NCBI RefSeq assembly: GCF_024281235.1
Contig: NZ_JAHWXY010000001.1
Span: 1,240,001 to 1,304,000 of the forward strand
Direction: 5' to 3'
DNA: 64,000 nt
Source: Shinella daejeonensis
GTDB lineage: Bacteria > Pseudomonadota > Alphaproteobacteria > Rhizobiales > Rhizobiaceae
Both the position numbers and the translations under genes were made by a program. This document shows, piece after piece, positions 1-9,089 of this stretch (its first letter is position 1; each line of letters starts with the position of its first letter). The notes beneath the pieces are model-generated. The model searched no databases. It saw nothing but the letters and a program-made list of their open reading frames with translations, and was not told the origin of the DNA.

Positions 1-11
1 TCCGACGCCAT
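1..11 (-). CDS. Possible 5' end of a divergent gene (only three codons in window)
   Basis: On the minus strand an ATG at position 11 is preceded by GGAGGGAG at a normal distance (about 8-9 bases), which is a very good ribosome binding site. Reading left from it gives Met-Ala-Ser before the window ends. In Escherichia coli the lsr transport operon is divergent from lsrR/lsrK, so a regulator or kinase gene here would fit, but three codons cannot show identity. An alternative is the tail of a rightward gene ending at TGA 37-39; this has no supporting signal. Confidence 0.3.
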
Positions 12-180
12 TGATGCGGCTCCCTCCGTCGATATCTGATCATTTGAATAGCAAATAAACTTTTGATCCGTCAACGGCGAGGCGTTCGGAAAAAATCTTC
101 CTCCCGCCAAATACTTGATTCCCACCATGAATTCAAGAAAATAGCGAGATATGCCGGAACTCCTCGCGATCTCGACCCGC

Positions 181-242
181 TGAACATATTGACGTCGATT
201 TAGACCTGTGTTCACATGATAGTCACGAAATACATATGAACA
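181..242 (+). promoter_or_regulatory. Candidate operator in front of lsrA (TGAACA/TGTTCA repeats)
   Basis: Three copies of the hexamer TGAACA or its complement start at 181, 209 and 237, exactly 28 bases apart. The last two extend to an inverted repeat TGTTCACATG (209-218) and CATATGAACA (233-242), with 9 of 10 arm positions matching. The block ends eight bases before the lsrA start codon. This is the place where an LsrR-type repressor would act, but no binding evidence exists; the link to LsrR is inferred from the downstream genes. Confidence 0.45.
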
Positions 243-250
243 GGTGAGGA

Positions 251-1753
251 ATGACTGGGAGCCCGGCGACCGGGAGGGTTGCGAAGCTGACCGACATCTG
301 GAAGTCCTACGGCCCGGTTCCGGTGCTGAAGGGCGTTTCGCTCGCCTTGCAGGCCGGAGAGGTGCATGCGCTGCTCGGCGGCAACGGCGCGGGCAAGTCC
401 AGCCTCATGAAGATCATGTCCGGCATCATTCCCGCCAATTCCGGCGCCATCGAAATCGACGGCAGCCCCCTCACCCACGCATCGCCAGCACTTGCCCAGC
501 AGCTCGGCCTCTATCTCGTGCCGCAGGAAGCCCATATCCTGCCCAACCAGAGCGTTCTGGAAAACATCTGCCTCGGCCTGTCGCCTTCGCCGCGCAGCCT
601 GCGCCCGCGGATCGAGCGGCTGGTGACGGAACTGGCCGTGTCGCTCGACCTCGATGCGCAGGCCGCGGCCCTCGAAATCGCCGAACGGCAGATCGTCGAG
701 ATCCTGCGCGGACTCGTGCGCGACGCCCGCGTCCTCATTCTCGACGAGCCCACCTCCGCCCTCACTCCCTTCGAAACCGCCGCCCTTTTCCAGCGCATTC
801 GCAAAATGCAGGCCCAGGGCGTCGGCATATTCTTCATCTCGCACAAGCTGCGCGAGATCCGCGAGATCTGCGATACCATCAGCGTGTTGCGCGACGGCGT
901 GATCGTGCTTTCCGGCCTGCTCGGCGATTTCAGCGACACGGAGATCATCGACGCGATGAGCCGCGTGCAGATTTCCGGACAGGCGGAACGCGAAAGCGCG
1001 GATCGAACGGTGTCGCGGATCGGCCGGCCCCGCCTCAGTGTGCGCGGCCTGAGCGGCGAAGGTTTCCGCGACATCAGCCTGGAAGTGCGGGCCGGCGAAA
1101 TTCTCGGCCTAGCCGGCGTCGTCGGCGCAGGCCGCACGGAATTCGCCGAAACATTGTTCGGGCTGCGCCGCCAGTCGGCAGGTTCGGTCTTTCTGGAAGA
1201 CGCCGAGCTTTCCGACCGCTCGCCGCGCAAATGCATCAACCGGGGTCTCGTCTATCTCCCGGAGGATCGCCAGCAGCATGGCCTCTTCCTCGAGGCGCCG
1301 CTTTACTGGAACGTTTCGTCCTATCTCGTGCACAAGCTGCCCTTCTTCCTGAAACCGGGCGCGGAGCGCAAGGTGTTCGACGGTTTCCGCGAAAGCATGG
1401 GCATCAAGTGCACCGGCGCGGGGCAGCAGGCGCGCGGTCTTTCCGGCGGCAACCAGCAGAAGGTGCTGCTCGCCAAGTGCCTCTCGGCCCGCCCCCGGGT
1501 GCTGATCCTCGACGAGCCGACGCGTGGCGTCGACGTGGCGGCGCGCAACGACATCTACGAACTGATCCGCACGCTTGCCGCCGAAGGGGTTGCCATCGTC
1601 CTCATCTCGTCGGACTTCGATGAAATCGAGCAGCTTGCCGACCGGGTGCAGGTCATGGCGTTCGGACAATCCGGCGGGGAATTGACGGACGATATCTCCA
1701 TCGACGCCATCGCAAGGCTCTCCTTCGGCGCATCGGAGGCCCGTCATGCTTGA
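251..1753 (+). CDS. lsrA: AI-2 ABC transporter ATP-binding protein LsrA
   Basis: 500-residue cytoplasmic ATPase that powers import of the quorum-sensing signal autoinducer-2. It has the duplicated ABC layout of the sugar-importer (RbsA) class: first Walker A GGNGAGKSS near residue 43 with ILDEPTSAL, then a second half with degenerate Walker A (GAGRTE), signature LSGGNQQK and ILDEPTRGVD. Stretches such as GEVHALLGGNGAGKS, YLVPQE and VEILRGL match remembered E. coli LsrA. The ATG at 251 follows GTGAGGA. It overlaps lsrC by eight bases and is first in lsrACDB-aldolase. The assignment to AI-2 rather than another sugar rests mainly on LsrB downstream. Confidence 0.93.
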   Translation: MTGSPATGRVAKLTDIWKSYGPVPVLKGVSLALQAGEVHALLGGNGAGKSSLMKIMSGIIPANSGAIEIDGSPLTHASPALAQQLGLYLVPQEAHILPNQSVLENICLGLSPSPRSLRPRIERLVTELAVSLDLDAQAAALEIAERQIVEILRGLVRDARVLILDEPTSALTPFETAALFQRIRKMQAQGVGIFFISHKLREIREICDTISVLRDGVIVLSGLLGDFSDTEIIDAMSRVQISGQAERESADRTVSRIGRPRLSVRGLSGEGFRDISLEVRAGEILGLAGVVGAGRTEFAETLFGLRRQSAGSVFLEDAELSDRSPRKCINRGLVYLPEDRQQHGLFLEAPLYWNVSSYLVHKLPFFLKPGAERKVFDGFRESMGIKCTGAGQQARGLSGGNQQKVLLAKCLSARPRVLILDEPTRGVDVAARNDIYELIRTLAAEGVAIVLISSDFDEIEQLADRVQVMAFGQSGGELTDDISIDAIARLSFGASEARHA

Positions 1754-2777
1754 CCTCTTCGCGCGCAACCGCGTGATCACGCTGCTTCTGGTGCTGGCGC
1801 TCGCCTATAGCGCCATCGGTGCGGTCGCTCCGGGTTATCTGTCGGGCGCCACGGCCGCGTCCGTCCTGTCGAGCAGCCTCGTGCTGATGCTGATCTCGCT
1901 CGGCACGATGATCGTCATCCTGACACGCAATATCGACGTATCGAGCGGCTCGGTGCTGGGCCTCAGCGCCGCCGTTCTCGGCCTGTCGCTGAACGCCGGC
2001 GTCAGCCTGCCGCTCGCCATCGTCTTCTGCCTGGCCACTGGGGCGGCCGCCGGCGCCTTCAACGGGCTGATCGTCGCCTATCTCGGAATTCCTTCCATCG
2101 TCGCCACGCTCGGCACCCTCGGTCTTTACCGCGGCATCATGCTGGTGCTCACCGGCGGGCGCTGGATCGAGGATCTGCCCCAGGGACTGAAAGCGCTGGC
2201 CGGCAACCTCGGCTTCGGCTTCTCCGCGCTGACGATCGTGGTGCTGGCGCTTGTGGCGCTTGCCTGGATCGTGCTGCGCAGGACGCGCTTCGGCCGCTAC
2301 TTCTATGCCGTCGGCGACAATCGCGCCGCCGCGCACCACCTCGGGGTTCCCGTCCGCCTCGTGCAATTCACCGCCTTCGTCGCCACCGGCGTCTGCGCGG
2401 CACTCGCCGGTCTCGTCTTCGCAGCGCAGATCGGCTTCATTCCGAACCAGGCCGGCAACGGCGTCGAACTGAAGGCCATCGCCGTCAACGTTCTCGGCGG
2501 CGTCAGCCTGCTCGGCGGCACGGGCTCGGTCGCCGGCGTCTTCGCCGCGGTCATCTTCATCACCTCGATCGACAGCGCATTGGTCTTCCTGAAGATCCCG
2601 GCCTATTGGAACGACTTCATCGCCGGCGCGATCCTGCTTTCCGTGCTGCTGCTCGACGGCCGCATCCGCCAGATCGTCGACCGCCGCATCCGCGCCCGCC
2701 GCTACGCCGTGCATGAACGCACGCCCGCCCGCGACAGCCAGGCGACACCGGCCCGCACCGTGGAGGCAAGCCGATGA
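1746..2777 (+). CDS. lsrC: AI-2 ABC transporter permease LsrC
   Basis: 343-residue inner-membrane permease of the BPD_transp_2 (RbsC-like) family with about eight to ten hydrophobic segments. Segments such as [30 protein letters not shown] and [14 protein letters not shown] match E. coli LsrC closely. It forms the membrane channel with LsrD. The start overlaps lsrA by eight bases and the stop overlaps lsrD in an ATGA, so the genes are translationally coupled. The C-terminal 30 residues are polar and arginine-rich, as in other LsrC proteins. Confidence 0.92.
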   Translation: MLDLFARNRVITLLLVLALAYSAIGAVAPGYLSGATAASVLSSSLVLMLISLGTMIVILTRNIDVSSGSVLGLSAAVLGLSLNAGVSLPLAIVFCLATGAAAGAFNGLIVAYLGIPSIVATLGTLGLYRGIMLVLTGGRWIEDLPQGLKALAGNLGFGFSALTIVVLALVALAWIVLRRTRFGRYFYAVGDNRAAAHHLGVPVRLVQFTAFVATGVCAALAGLVFAAQIGFIPNQAGNGVELKAIAVNVLGGVSLLGGTGSVAGVFAAVIFITSIDSALVFLKIPAYWNDFIAGAILLSVLLLDGRIRQIVDRRIRARRYAVHERTPARDSQATPARTVEASR

Positions 2778-3787
2778 AAAAGCTGATCTTCCGCTGGGAA
2801 ACCGCGCTTCTTGCGATGCTCGTCGCCGAACTTCTCATCTTCGGCCTGCTCAATCCGCGCTTTCTCAATCCCGCGAACCTGATCTACGGCACCTCGGATT
2901 TCGTGCAGATCGGCATCGTCGCGCTGCCGCTGACCCTCGTCATCATCGCCGGCGGCATCGACGTCTCCTTCGCCTCGGTGATCGGCCTTGCGGCCATCGT
3001 CTTCGGCGTCGCCACCTTCTACGGCGTGCCGCTGCCGCTTTCGATTGCCCTTGCGCTCGTCGCCGGCGCCTGCTGCGGTCTCCTGAACGCCGCCGTCATC
3101 CACCTGTCGAAGATCCAGCCGCTCGTCGTCACGCTCGGCAGCCTCTATCTCTTCCAGGGCGCAGCGACGGTCGCTTCCGGCCTCGTCGGCGCGGGCGGCT
3201 ACGAGGGCATCGGCAACTTTCCCGCCGCCTTCAATGCGTTCGGCTATGCCGAATTCCTCGGTTTGCCCGCTTCGCTGGCGCTGTTCCTCGCACTCGCCCT
3301 CATGCTGATCGTGCTGTTGCATTTCACCCGCTTCGGCCGGGCCGTCTTCCTGTCCGGCCAGTCGGAAAGCGCCGCGCGCTTTGCGGGCATCCCCGTCGCG
3401 CGGGTGCAGACGGTCACCTATGTCATCACCGGCCTTGCCGCCGCCGTCGCCGGTCTCGTCATGTCCGCCTATTTCGGCTCGGCGCGCGTCGATCTCGGCT
3501 CGGCGACGCTGCTGCCGGCGGTGACCGCCGCCGTGCTCGGCGGGGCCTCCATCTATGGCGGCCAGGGCTCGATCCTCGGCACGCTCATCGCCACCTTCGT
3601 CATCGGCTACCTGCAACAGGGCCTCCAGGCCGTGGGTGTCCCAAGCCAGATTTCCAGCGCGCTTTCGGGCGGTCTGCTGGTCATAGCGGTCGCATTGCGT
3701 CACGCAAGCGCCCTGCTCGCCGACTTCATCGCCGTCGCCCGGCAAAAGAGAGAGAACCGGGCGGCCGTCACCCCAGGAGGAGTATGA
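2774..3787 (+). CDS. lsrD: AI-2 ABC transporter permease LsrD
   Basis: 337-residue inner-membrane permease, the second half of the LsrCD channel. It contains the family stretch [15 protein letters not shown], the conserved [12 protein letters not shown] loop, and about eight hydrophobic helices. The start lies in an ATGA overlap with lsrC, and the stop ends two bases before the preferred lsrB start. Upstream genes are coupled, but lsrB has its own AGGAGG site inside the end of lsrD, consistent with higher production of the binding protein. Confidence 0.92.
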   Translation: MKKLIFRWETALLAMLVAELLIFGLLNPRFLNPANLIYGTSDFVQIGIVALPLTLVIIAGGIDVSFASVIGLAAIVFGVATFYGVPLPLSIALALVAGACCGLLNAAVIHLSKIQPLVVTLGSLYLFQGAATVASGLVGAGGYEGIGNFPAAFNAFGYAEFLGLPASLALFLALALMLIVLLHFTRFGRAVFLSGQSESAARFAGIPVARVQTVTYVITGLAAAVAGLVMSAYFGSARVDLGSATLLPAVTAAVLGGASIYGGQGSILGTLIATFVIGYLQQGLQAVGVPSQISSALSGGLLVIAVALRHASALLADFIAVARQKRENRAAVTPGGV

Positions 3788-3789
3788 GA

Positions 3790-4821
3790 ATGATCAAGAC
3801 CATCATGAAATCCGGCGTCGTCGTCGCGGCGATGCTTGCGGGCACCATGCTCGCCTCGGGCGCGGCGCGGGCGGAAAACCAGATCGCCTTCATTCCCAAG
3901 CTGGTGGGCGTCGGCTTCTTCACCTCCGGCGGTGCCGGCGCGACGAAGGCCGGCGAAGAGATCGGTGCGAAGGTCACCTATGACGGGCCGACCGAGCCGA
4001 GCGTTTCCGCCCAGGTGCAATTCATCAACAATTTCGTCAACCAGGGCTATAACGCCATCGTCGTCTCTTCCGTCTCGCCGGACGGCCTGTGCCCGGCGTT
4101 GAAGCGCGCCATGGAACGCGACGTGCTGGTGATGACCTGGGACAGCGACGTCAACCCGGATTGCCGCAGCTACTACATCAACCAGGGCACGCCCGAGCAG
4201 CTCGGCGGCCTTCTCGTCGACATGGCGGCCGAAGGCGTCACCAAGGAGAAGGCCAAGGTCGCCTTCTTCTATTCCAGCCCGACCGTGACCGACCAGAACG
4301 CCTGGGCGGAAGCGGCCAAGGCGAAGATCGCCAAGGAACATCCGGGCTGGGAGATCGTAACCACCCAATACGGCTATAACGACGCGCAGAAGTCGCTCCA
4401 GACGGCCGAAAGCATCCTCCAGACCTATCCCGATCTCGACGCCATCATCGCGCCCGACGCCAACGCCCTTCCCGCCGCCGCCCAGGCTGCGGAAAATCTC
4501 AAGCGCGCCGAAGGCGTGACCATCGTCGGCTTCTCCACCCCGAACGTCATGCGCCCCTATATCGAGCGCGGCACCATCCAGCGCTTCGGCCTCTGGGATG
4601 TGACGCAGCAGGGCAAGATCTCCATCTACGTCGCCGATCACGTTCTGAAGAACGGCCCGATGAACGTCGGCGACACGCTGGAAATCCCGGGTGTCGGCAC
4701 GGTCGAGGTTTCGGCCAACAGCGTCCAGGGCTACGATTACGAAGCCGATGGCAACGGCATCATCCTGTTGCCGGAACGCACCGTCTTCACCAAGGAGAAT
4801 ATCGACAACTTCGACTTCTAA
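3790..4821 (+). CDS. lsrB: AI-2 binding protein LsrB
   Basis: Periplasmic receptor for autoinducer-2 (R-THMF form), 343 residues including a signal peptide ending near [45 protein letters not shown] and [14 protein letters not shown] are nearly identical to E. coli LsrB. The six ligand residues known from enteric LsrB (Lys35, Asp116, Asp166, Gln167, Pro220, Ala222) are all present here as Lys37, Asp118, Asp168, Gln169, Pro222 and Ala224. I chose ATG 3790 because AGGAGG (3775-3780) lies nine bases upstream; ATG 3784 would be only three bases away. It overlaps no gene. Confidence 0.96.
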   Translation: MIKTIMKSGVVVAAMLAGTMLASGAARAENQIAFIPKLVGVGFFTSGGAGATKAGEEIGAKVTYDGPTEPSVSAQVQFINNFVNQGYNAIVVSSVSPDGLCPALKRAMERDVLVMTWDSDVNPDCRSYYINQGTPEQLGGLLVDMAAEGVTKEKAKVAFFYSSPTVTDQNAWAEAAKAKIAKEHPGWEIVTTQYGYNDAQKSLQTAESILQTYPDLDAIIAPDANALPAAAQAAENLKRAEGVTIVGFSTPNVMRPYIERGTIQRFGLWDVTQQGKISIYVADHVLKNGPMNVGDTLEIPGVGTVEVSANSVQGYDYEADGNGIILLPERTVFTKENIDNFDF

Positions 4822-4886
4822 TCACTGACGACCGAACGGCGGGCGGCTTCGGCCGTCCGCCGCAGTTTTTTCCAAGACAGGGATGC

Positions 4887-6146
4887 ATGCCGATGAAAAG
4901 CCGCTGGAACGACGACGACGCAAGACAATACGTGGAGACCGCGCGCGCCGCCGGCCAGAGCGAGGCCCTCGGCCTGCGCATCTATACATCGCGCATCATC
5001 GGCGGCGATCCCGATCTCGTGCTGCACGGGGGCGGCAACACCTCGGTCAAGGTGACAGGGCCACAGGGCGAAGCCCTGATGCACATCAAGGGCAGCGGCT
5101 GGGATCTCGACACCATCGAGGCGCCGGGTCTGCCGCCTGTGCGGCTGGCGCCGCTTCTGGAGGCCCGCAACGGCCCGAAGCTCTCGGATCCGGCCATGGT
5201 GGCGCTGCTGCGCGCAAGCCTCATCGAGCAGGATGCGCCCAATCCCTCCGTCGAGGCGCTGCTGCATGCGTTCCTTCCCTTCGCCTTCGTCGACCACACG
5301 CATGCGACAGCGATCCTGGCGCTCGCCGACCAGCCGGACATGCGCGAGACCGTGAAGCGCATCTATGGCGACCGGCTCGCCTATGTGCCCTATGTGATGC
5401 CGGGCTTCGATCTGTCCATCGAGGCCGACCGCGTCTATCGCGACAACCCCGGTTGCCAGGGGCTCTGGCTCGAAAACCACGGCCTCTTCACCTTCGCCGA
5501 GGATGCGCGCGCCTCCTACGAGCTGATGATCGAATTCGTCACCATGGCGGAAGAGGAACTGGCGCGCGCCGGCGTCACGCTCACCGGCCCGCAGGCGAGC
5601 GACGGCGAGAAGGACGACGCGCTGGCCGCCCGTCTCGAAAAGGCGCTGACGCGCGACGGCTCGCCTTTTACGCGGGGCGTCGCGCTCGACTATCGCTCCA
5701 CCCCGGCGATCCGCCGCCATGCCGCAAAGCCCGAGGTCGAGGCGATCGGGTTGCGCGGCACCGTCACACCGGACCACGTCATCCGCATCAAGCCCTGGCC
5801 GATGGTCATCAAGGCCGATGCCGGCGACGAAGCGATCGCCCGCGCCCTTGAGGACTATGCCGCACGCTACCGCACCTATTTCGAGCGCAACGCCGCCCGC
5901 GCAAGCGAACCCAAGACGATGCTCGACGTCTATCCGCGGCTGGTTCTCGTGCGCGGCAAGGGCATTTTCGCCATTGGCGCAAACGCCGGGGCGGCGAAGA
6001 TCGGCGGCGATCTCTGCGAGCAGGCGACCCGGGCGATCAACGCGGCGGAAGATTACGGCACCTATACGCCGATCGGCGAGGCGGATCTCTTCGACATGGA
6101 ATACTGGTCGCTGGAGCAGGCCAAGCTGAAGGTCGCGGCCGGCTGA
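4887..6146 (+). CDS. Class II aldolase/adducin-family protein in the lsr operon
   Basis: 419-residue protein of the class II aldolase fold, related to the aldolase half of rhamnulose-1-phosphate aldolase/alcohol dehydrogenase (RhaD type) but ending without the dehydrogenase domain. It shows GGGNTS (48-53), the phosphate-loop-like KGSGWDL (68-74), Glu124, the metal-binding pair His137-x-His139 and the third metal ligand His198 in ENHGLF. Such enzymes cleave phosphorylated ketoses using zinc. It follows lsrB after 65 bases in the same direction, where E. coli has lsrF and lsrG, so it may act on an imported phosphorylated compound. The real substrate is unknown. ATG 4893 is an alternative start. 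Confidence 0.8.
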   Translation: MPMKSRWNDDDARQYVETARAAGQSEALGLRIYTSRIIGGDPDLVLHGGGNTSVKVTGPQGEALMHIKGSGWDLDTIEAPGLPPVRLAPLLEARNGPKLSDPAMVALLRASLIEQDAPNPSVEALLHAFLPFAFVDHTHATAILALADQPDMRETVKRIYGDRLAYVPYVMPGFDLSIEADRVYRDNPGCQGLWLENHGLFTFAEDARASYELMIEFVTMAEEELARAGVTLTGPQASDGEKDDALAARLEKALTRDGSPFTRGVALDYRSTPAIRRHAAKPEVEAIGLRGTVTPDHVIRIKPWPMVIKADAGDEAIARALEDYAARYRTYFERNAARASEPKTMLDVYPRLVLVRGKGIFAIGANAGAAKIGGDLCEQATRAINAAEDYGTYTPIGEADLFDMEYWSLEQAKLKVAAG

Positions 6147-6150
6147 CGCA

Positions 6151-6184
6151 TTTCCAGCCGGAGCGGTCTCGCTTCGGCTGGAAA
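6151..6184. terminator. Inverted repeat between convergent genes (terminator-like)
   Basis: TTTCCAGCCG (6151-6160) and CGGCTGGAAA (6175-6184) form a perfect ten-base-pair stem with a 14-base loop, just after the aldolase stop. The stem ends in a T/A run on both strands, so it could end transcription from both sides. The loop GCGGTCTCGCTT resembles that of the inverted repeat at 54511-54545, which suggests a dispersed repeat family. Confidence 0.6.
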
Positions 6185-6189
6185 CTGTA

Positions 6190-6258
6190 CGCAGCGATTT
6201 CGCGTCCGGAATTTCGCAAAAACAAAGAGATAGAGCGTTTTCGCAATTCGGGGAAAAG
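6190..6258. repeat. Rhizobial intergenic mosaic-type repeat (RIME-like)
   Basis: The stretch GCGATTTCGCGTCCGGAA followed by AAAACAAAGAGATAGAGCG and TTTTCGCAATTCGG looks like intergenic filler that recurs in many Rhizobium-group genomes. Together with the hairpin immediately upstream it fills almost the whole gap between the aldolase and the next gene. I recognise the pattern from memory; copy number cannot be counted here. Confidence 0.45.
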
Positions 6259-6268
6259 CGGAAATGCC

Positions 6269-7360
6269 CTATGCAGCCGGCGGCTCCAGGAAGGCATGGG
6301 TGTCGGCGGCGTTGAAGCGCAGGGACACCCGTTCGCCCGGGGTCAGGCCCGCAAGGGCCGCATGCCCGAACGGGATGCGCACCGAGACCGGCGCGACATC
6401 GTTCATTCCGACCAGCACATGGACATTGTTGCCGAGGAAGGTGACGTCGTAAACCTCGCCCGCCAGGGCGCCTTCTCCCTCTCCGCGTTGCAGATCGATA
6501 CGCTCCGGCCGCAGCAGCAGCGCCGCCCTGCCGCCGGGCGAAGCCGCCCCGTGCAGCGGCACGCCGTCGATCATCGCGCCGCCCGGCAGAACCAGCCGCG
6601 CCTGCCGGCCATCGGTCGAAACGATGCTCGTTTCGATAAAGTTGCTGTCGCCGATGAACTCGGCCACGAAGCGCGTCGCGGGCGCGGCATAGAGTTCCGG
6701 CCCGGTTCCGATCTGATCGATCTCGCCCTGGCTGAAGACGGCGATGCGGTCGGACAGCCGCAGCGCCTCCTCCTGATCGTGGGTCACATAGAGGATGGTC
6801 ACGCCGGTTTCCTGATGGATGCGGCGGATTTCGAACTGGATCTCCTCACGCAGCTTCTTGTCGAGCGCCGACAGCGGCTCGTCCATCAGCAGAACGGGCG
6901 GATTGTAGACGAGCGCGCGGGCAAGCGCCACGCGCTGCTGCTGGCCGCCCGACATATTGGCCGGCTTGCGGTCCTCGAACCCTTCGAGCCGGACCAGCTT
7001 GAGCGCGGCGCGGACCCTTTCGGCGATTTCGGCCTGCGGGCGGCGGCGGATGCGCAGCGGAAAAGCCACATTCTCTCCGACGGTGAGATGGGGAAACAGC
7101 GTGTAGCGCTGGAAGACCATACCGATATTGCGCCTGTGCGACGGCGTCGCCAGCAGGCTGCGGCCGTCGAGAAAAATGTCGCCGCCGCTTGGATCCTGAA
7201 AGCCCGCCAGAATGTAGAGCGTGGTCGATTTCCCTGATCCCGAAGGGCCGAGAAAGGTCATGAACTCGCCCTGCGCGATATCCATGGTCACATCCCTGAC
7301 AGCCGTGAACGAACCGAACGTCTTGCGGATGCCGCGAATGTTGAGAAAGGGTTCGCTCAT
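6269..7360 (-). CDS. PotA-type ABC transporter ATP-binding protein
   Basis: 363-residue ATPase of the spermidine/putrescine/iron (PotA, FbpC) class. Walker [10 protein letters not shown] is at residues 38-46, followed by [26 protein letters not shown] and the switch histidine in YVTHDQEEA; the last 110 residues match the TOBE-type regulatory domain. It is the last gene of the leftward operon and its ATG overlaps the preceding permease stop (ATGA). The substrate is unknown: the family imports polyamines, 2-aminoethylphosphonate, ferric iron or other small cations. The operon context points to an organic growth substrate. Confidence 0.9.
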   Translation of the reverse strand: MSEPFLNIRGIRKTFGSFTAVRDVTMDIAQGEFMTFLGPSGSGKSTTLYILAGFQDPSGGDIFLDGRSLLATPSHRRNIGMVFQRYTLFPHLTVGENVAFPLRIRRRPQAEIAERVRAALKLVRLEGFEDRKPANMSGGQQQRVALARALVYNPPVLLMDEPLSALDKKLREEIQFEIRRIHQETGVTILYVTHDQEEALRLSDRIAVFSQGEIDQIGTGPELYAAPATRFVAEFIGDSNFIETSIVSTDGRQARLVLPGGAMIDGVPLHGAASPGGRAALLLRPERIDLQRGEGEGALAGEVYDVTFLGNNVHVLVGMNDVAPVSVRIPFGHAALAGLTPGERVSLRFNAADTHAFLEPPAA

Positions 7361-8157
7361 GTCTTTGGTCCCTTGCGGACAAGCGCCGCCAGTATCATCA
7401 GAAGAATGGTGAAGGCGATCAGCAGCGTGGAAGCGGCGGCGATCACCGGCGTCAGATCCTGCCTGAGCGTCGTCCAGATCTTCACCGGCAGGGTCTGCAA
7501 TGTCGGGCTCGCCATGAAGATCGCCAGGACGACCTCGTCCCAGGAGGCGAGAAAGGAGAAGACCGCGGCGGCGAAGATGCCGTGGCTGATCGCCGGCACC
7601 GTCACCCGCAGGCGCGCCTCCCAGGGGCTCGCCCCGCACAGGATCGCCGCGTCCTCTATCGACTTGTCGAACCCTTCGAGCGCATTGCCGATCGAGATGA
7701 TCGAGAACGGCAATGCAATCAGCAGGTGGGCGACAACGAAGGCGAAGGTCGTGCCGGCAAGGCCGAGCTTCAGGAAGAGCGCATAGAGCGCCACGGCGAG
7801 CACCACCACCGGCAGGATCATCGGCGTCAGGAACAGTGCGCGCAACGCGTCCCGCCCCGGGAACCGTCCCCGGTTCAGGCCGAGCGCGGTCAGGAAGCCG
7901 ATGACGACCGAAAGCACGGTGACGATCGCGGCGATCTTCAGGCTGGTCAGCGCCGCATAGAACCAGCGCGGATCGGCAAAGAGATCGTGATACCATCGGA
8001 AGGTCCACGACGGCGGCGGAAAGATCAGCCATTGCGACGAGCCGAAGGAGAGCGCGGCGATGAAGACGATCGGCAGGATCAGGAACAGGCAGACGGCGAC
8101 CGTAATCCCGATGAGAACGCCGCGCAGCGCGCCAAGCTTGTCGAAATCGAGCAGCAT
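7357..8157 (-). CDS. PotC-type ABC transporter permease
   Basis: 266-residue inner-membrane permease with six predicted helices and the family loop EAALRVTVPAISHGI-like (EARLRVTVPAISHG) that contacts the ATPase. Length and order (after PotB-type, before ATPase) match the PotC position. It pairs with the permease at 8161-9015, from which it is separated by only three bases, and its stop overlaps the ATPase start. Confidence 0.9.
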   Translation of the reverse strand: MLLDFDKLGALRGVLIGITVAVCLFLILPIVFIAALSFGSSQWLIFPPPSWTFRWYHDLFADPRWFYAALTSLKIAAIVTVLSVVIGFLTALGLNRGRFPGRDALRALFLTPMILPVVVLAVALYALFLKLGLAGTTFAFVVAHLLIALPFSIISIGNALEGFDKSIEDAAILCGASPWEARLRVTVPAISHGIFAAAVFSFLASWDEVVLAIFMASPTLQTLPVKIWTTLRQDLTPVIAAASTLLIAFTILLMILAALVRKGPKT

Positions 8158-8160
8158 GGC

Positions 8161-9015
8161 CTACCTCGCCGCATTGGGGTTGAAATAGCGCAGCTGCACC
8201 GCATAGAGCGCAAGCGTGACGACGAGCAGCACCAGCGCCGCAGCTCCCCCCATGCCCCAGTTGACCAGCGACTGCACGAATTGCGCCACGAGTTCGGCCA
8301 GCATCATGTTGGAGGTGCCGCCCAGCAGCGCCGGCGTCACGAAATAGCCGAGCGACATGACGAAGACCATCAGCGCGCCGGCCGCCACGCCGGGCAGCGA
8401 GAGCGGCAGGAGCACCCGGAGGAAACATTGCAGCCGGCCGGCGCCACAGAGTGCGGCCGCGCGCAGGATGCCGGGATCGATTGCCCGGATGACGCCCATC
8501 AACGGCAGGATGACGAAGGGCAGCATGATATAGGTCATGCCGATGGTGACGCCGACGAGATTGTTGACCAGCGGCAGCGGCGCGTCGATCAGGCCGAGAC
8601 CCATCAGCGTCTTGTTGATCACGCCCGTGCGCTGGAGAAGCACCATCCAGGCGTAGGTTCGGGCGAGAAGATTGGTCCACATCGACAGGATGATGATGGC
8701 GAGGACCAGCCGCGACCATTTTTCCGGCATGATGGCAAGCAACCAGGCGACCGGATAACCGATGGAGACGGACAGGATCGTGACGACGGCGGCCACGATG
8801 AACGTGTTGAGGAAGATCCTGAGATAGGTGGTGGAGCCGAGCAGGGTCGCATAGTTCTGCAAGCCCGGCTCCGGCTCCAGCACGCTGCGCAGCAGGAGCA
8901 TCAGAACGGGGATGATGAAGAAGATCACGACAAGCAGCAGGGCGGGCACGAGATAGCCGAGGCTGCCGTCCCTTTTCCCGTTGCCTGTCGCGCCGGCTGT
9001 CGCCCAAAGAGCCAT
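8161..9015 (-). CDS. PotB-type ABC transporter permease
   Basis: 284-residue inner-membrane permease with about six helices; the first begins around residue 22 (YLVPALLLVVIFFIIPVL). It carries the coupling loop GAGRLQCFLRVLLPLSLPG. It forms the channel with the PotC-type protein. The gene follows the binding-protein gene after 74 bases that hold a strong hairpin, so it may be expressed less than that gene. Confidence 0.9.
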   Translation of the reverse strand: MALWATAGATGNGKRDGSLGYLVPALLLVVIFFIIPVLMLLLRSVLEPEPGLQNYATLLGSTTYLRIFLNTFIVAAVVTILSVSIGYPVAWLLAIMPEKWSRLVLAIIILSMWTNLLARTYAWMVLLQRTGVINKTLMGLGLIDAPLPLVNNLVGVTIGMTYIMLPFVILPLMGVIRAIDPGILRAAALCGAGRLQCFLRVLLPLSLPGVAAGALMVFVMSLGYFVTPALLGGTSNMMLAELVAQFVQSLVNWGMGGAAALVLLVVTLALYAVQLRYFNPNAAR

Positions 9016-9042
9016 GGTCGTCCATCCATTCGATCAGGAAGA

Positions 9043-9067
9043 CGGACCGGCGTTTCCCGCCGGTCCG
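9043..9067 (-). promoter_or_regulatory. Hairpin between binding-protein and permease genes
   Basis: CGGACCGGCG (9043-9052) and CGCCGGTCCG (9058-9067) form a perfect ten-base-pair GC-rich stem with a five-base loop, in the only real gap of the transporter part of the operon. No T run follows. Such hairpins usually stabilise the upstream message or cause partial termination, giving more binding protein than permease. Confidence 0.6.
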
Positions 9068-9089
9068 CAAGCGTTCTCCACCCGCAGCT

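Noticed and set aside
2713-4821. A 702-codon plus-strand frame joining LsrB to an upstream arginine-rich segment
   Set aside because: The upstream part overlaps lsrD in another frame and looks like shadow coding; LsrB begins with a signal peptide at 3790 behind AGGAGG.
6269-9070. A 933-codon minus-strand frame that appears to join the PotA-type ATPase to a long N-terminal part
   Set aside because: The N-terminal part is arginine-rich shadow translation of the two permease genes; the ATPase has its own ATG at 7360 with family-like N-terminus.
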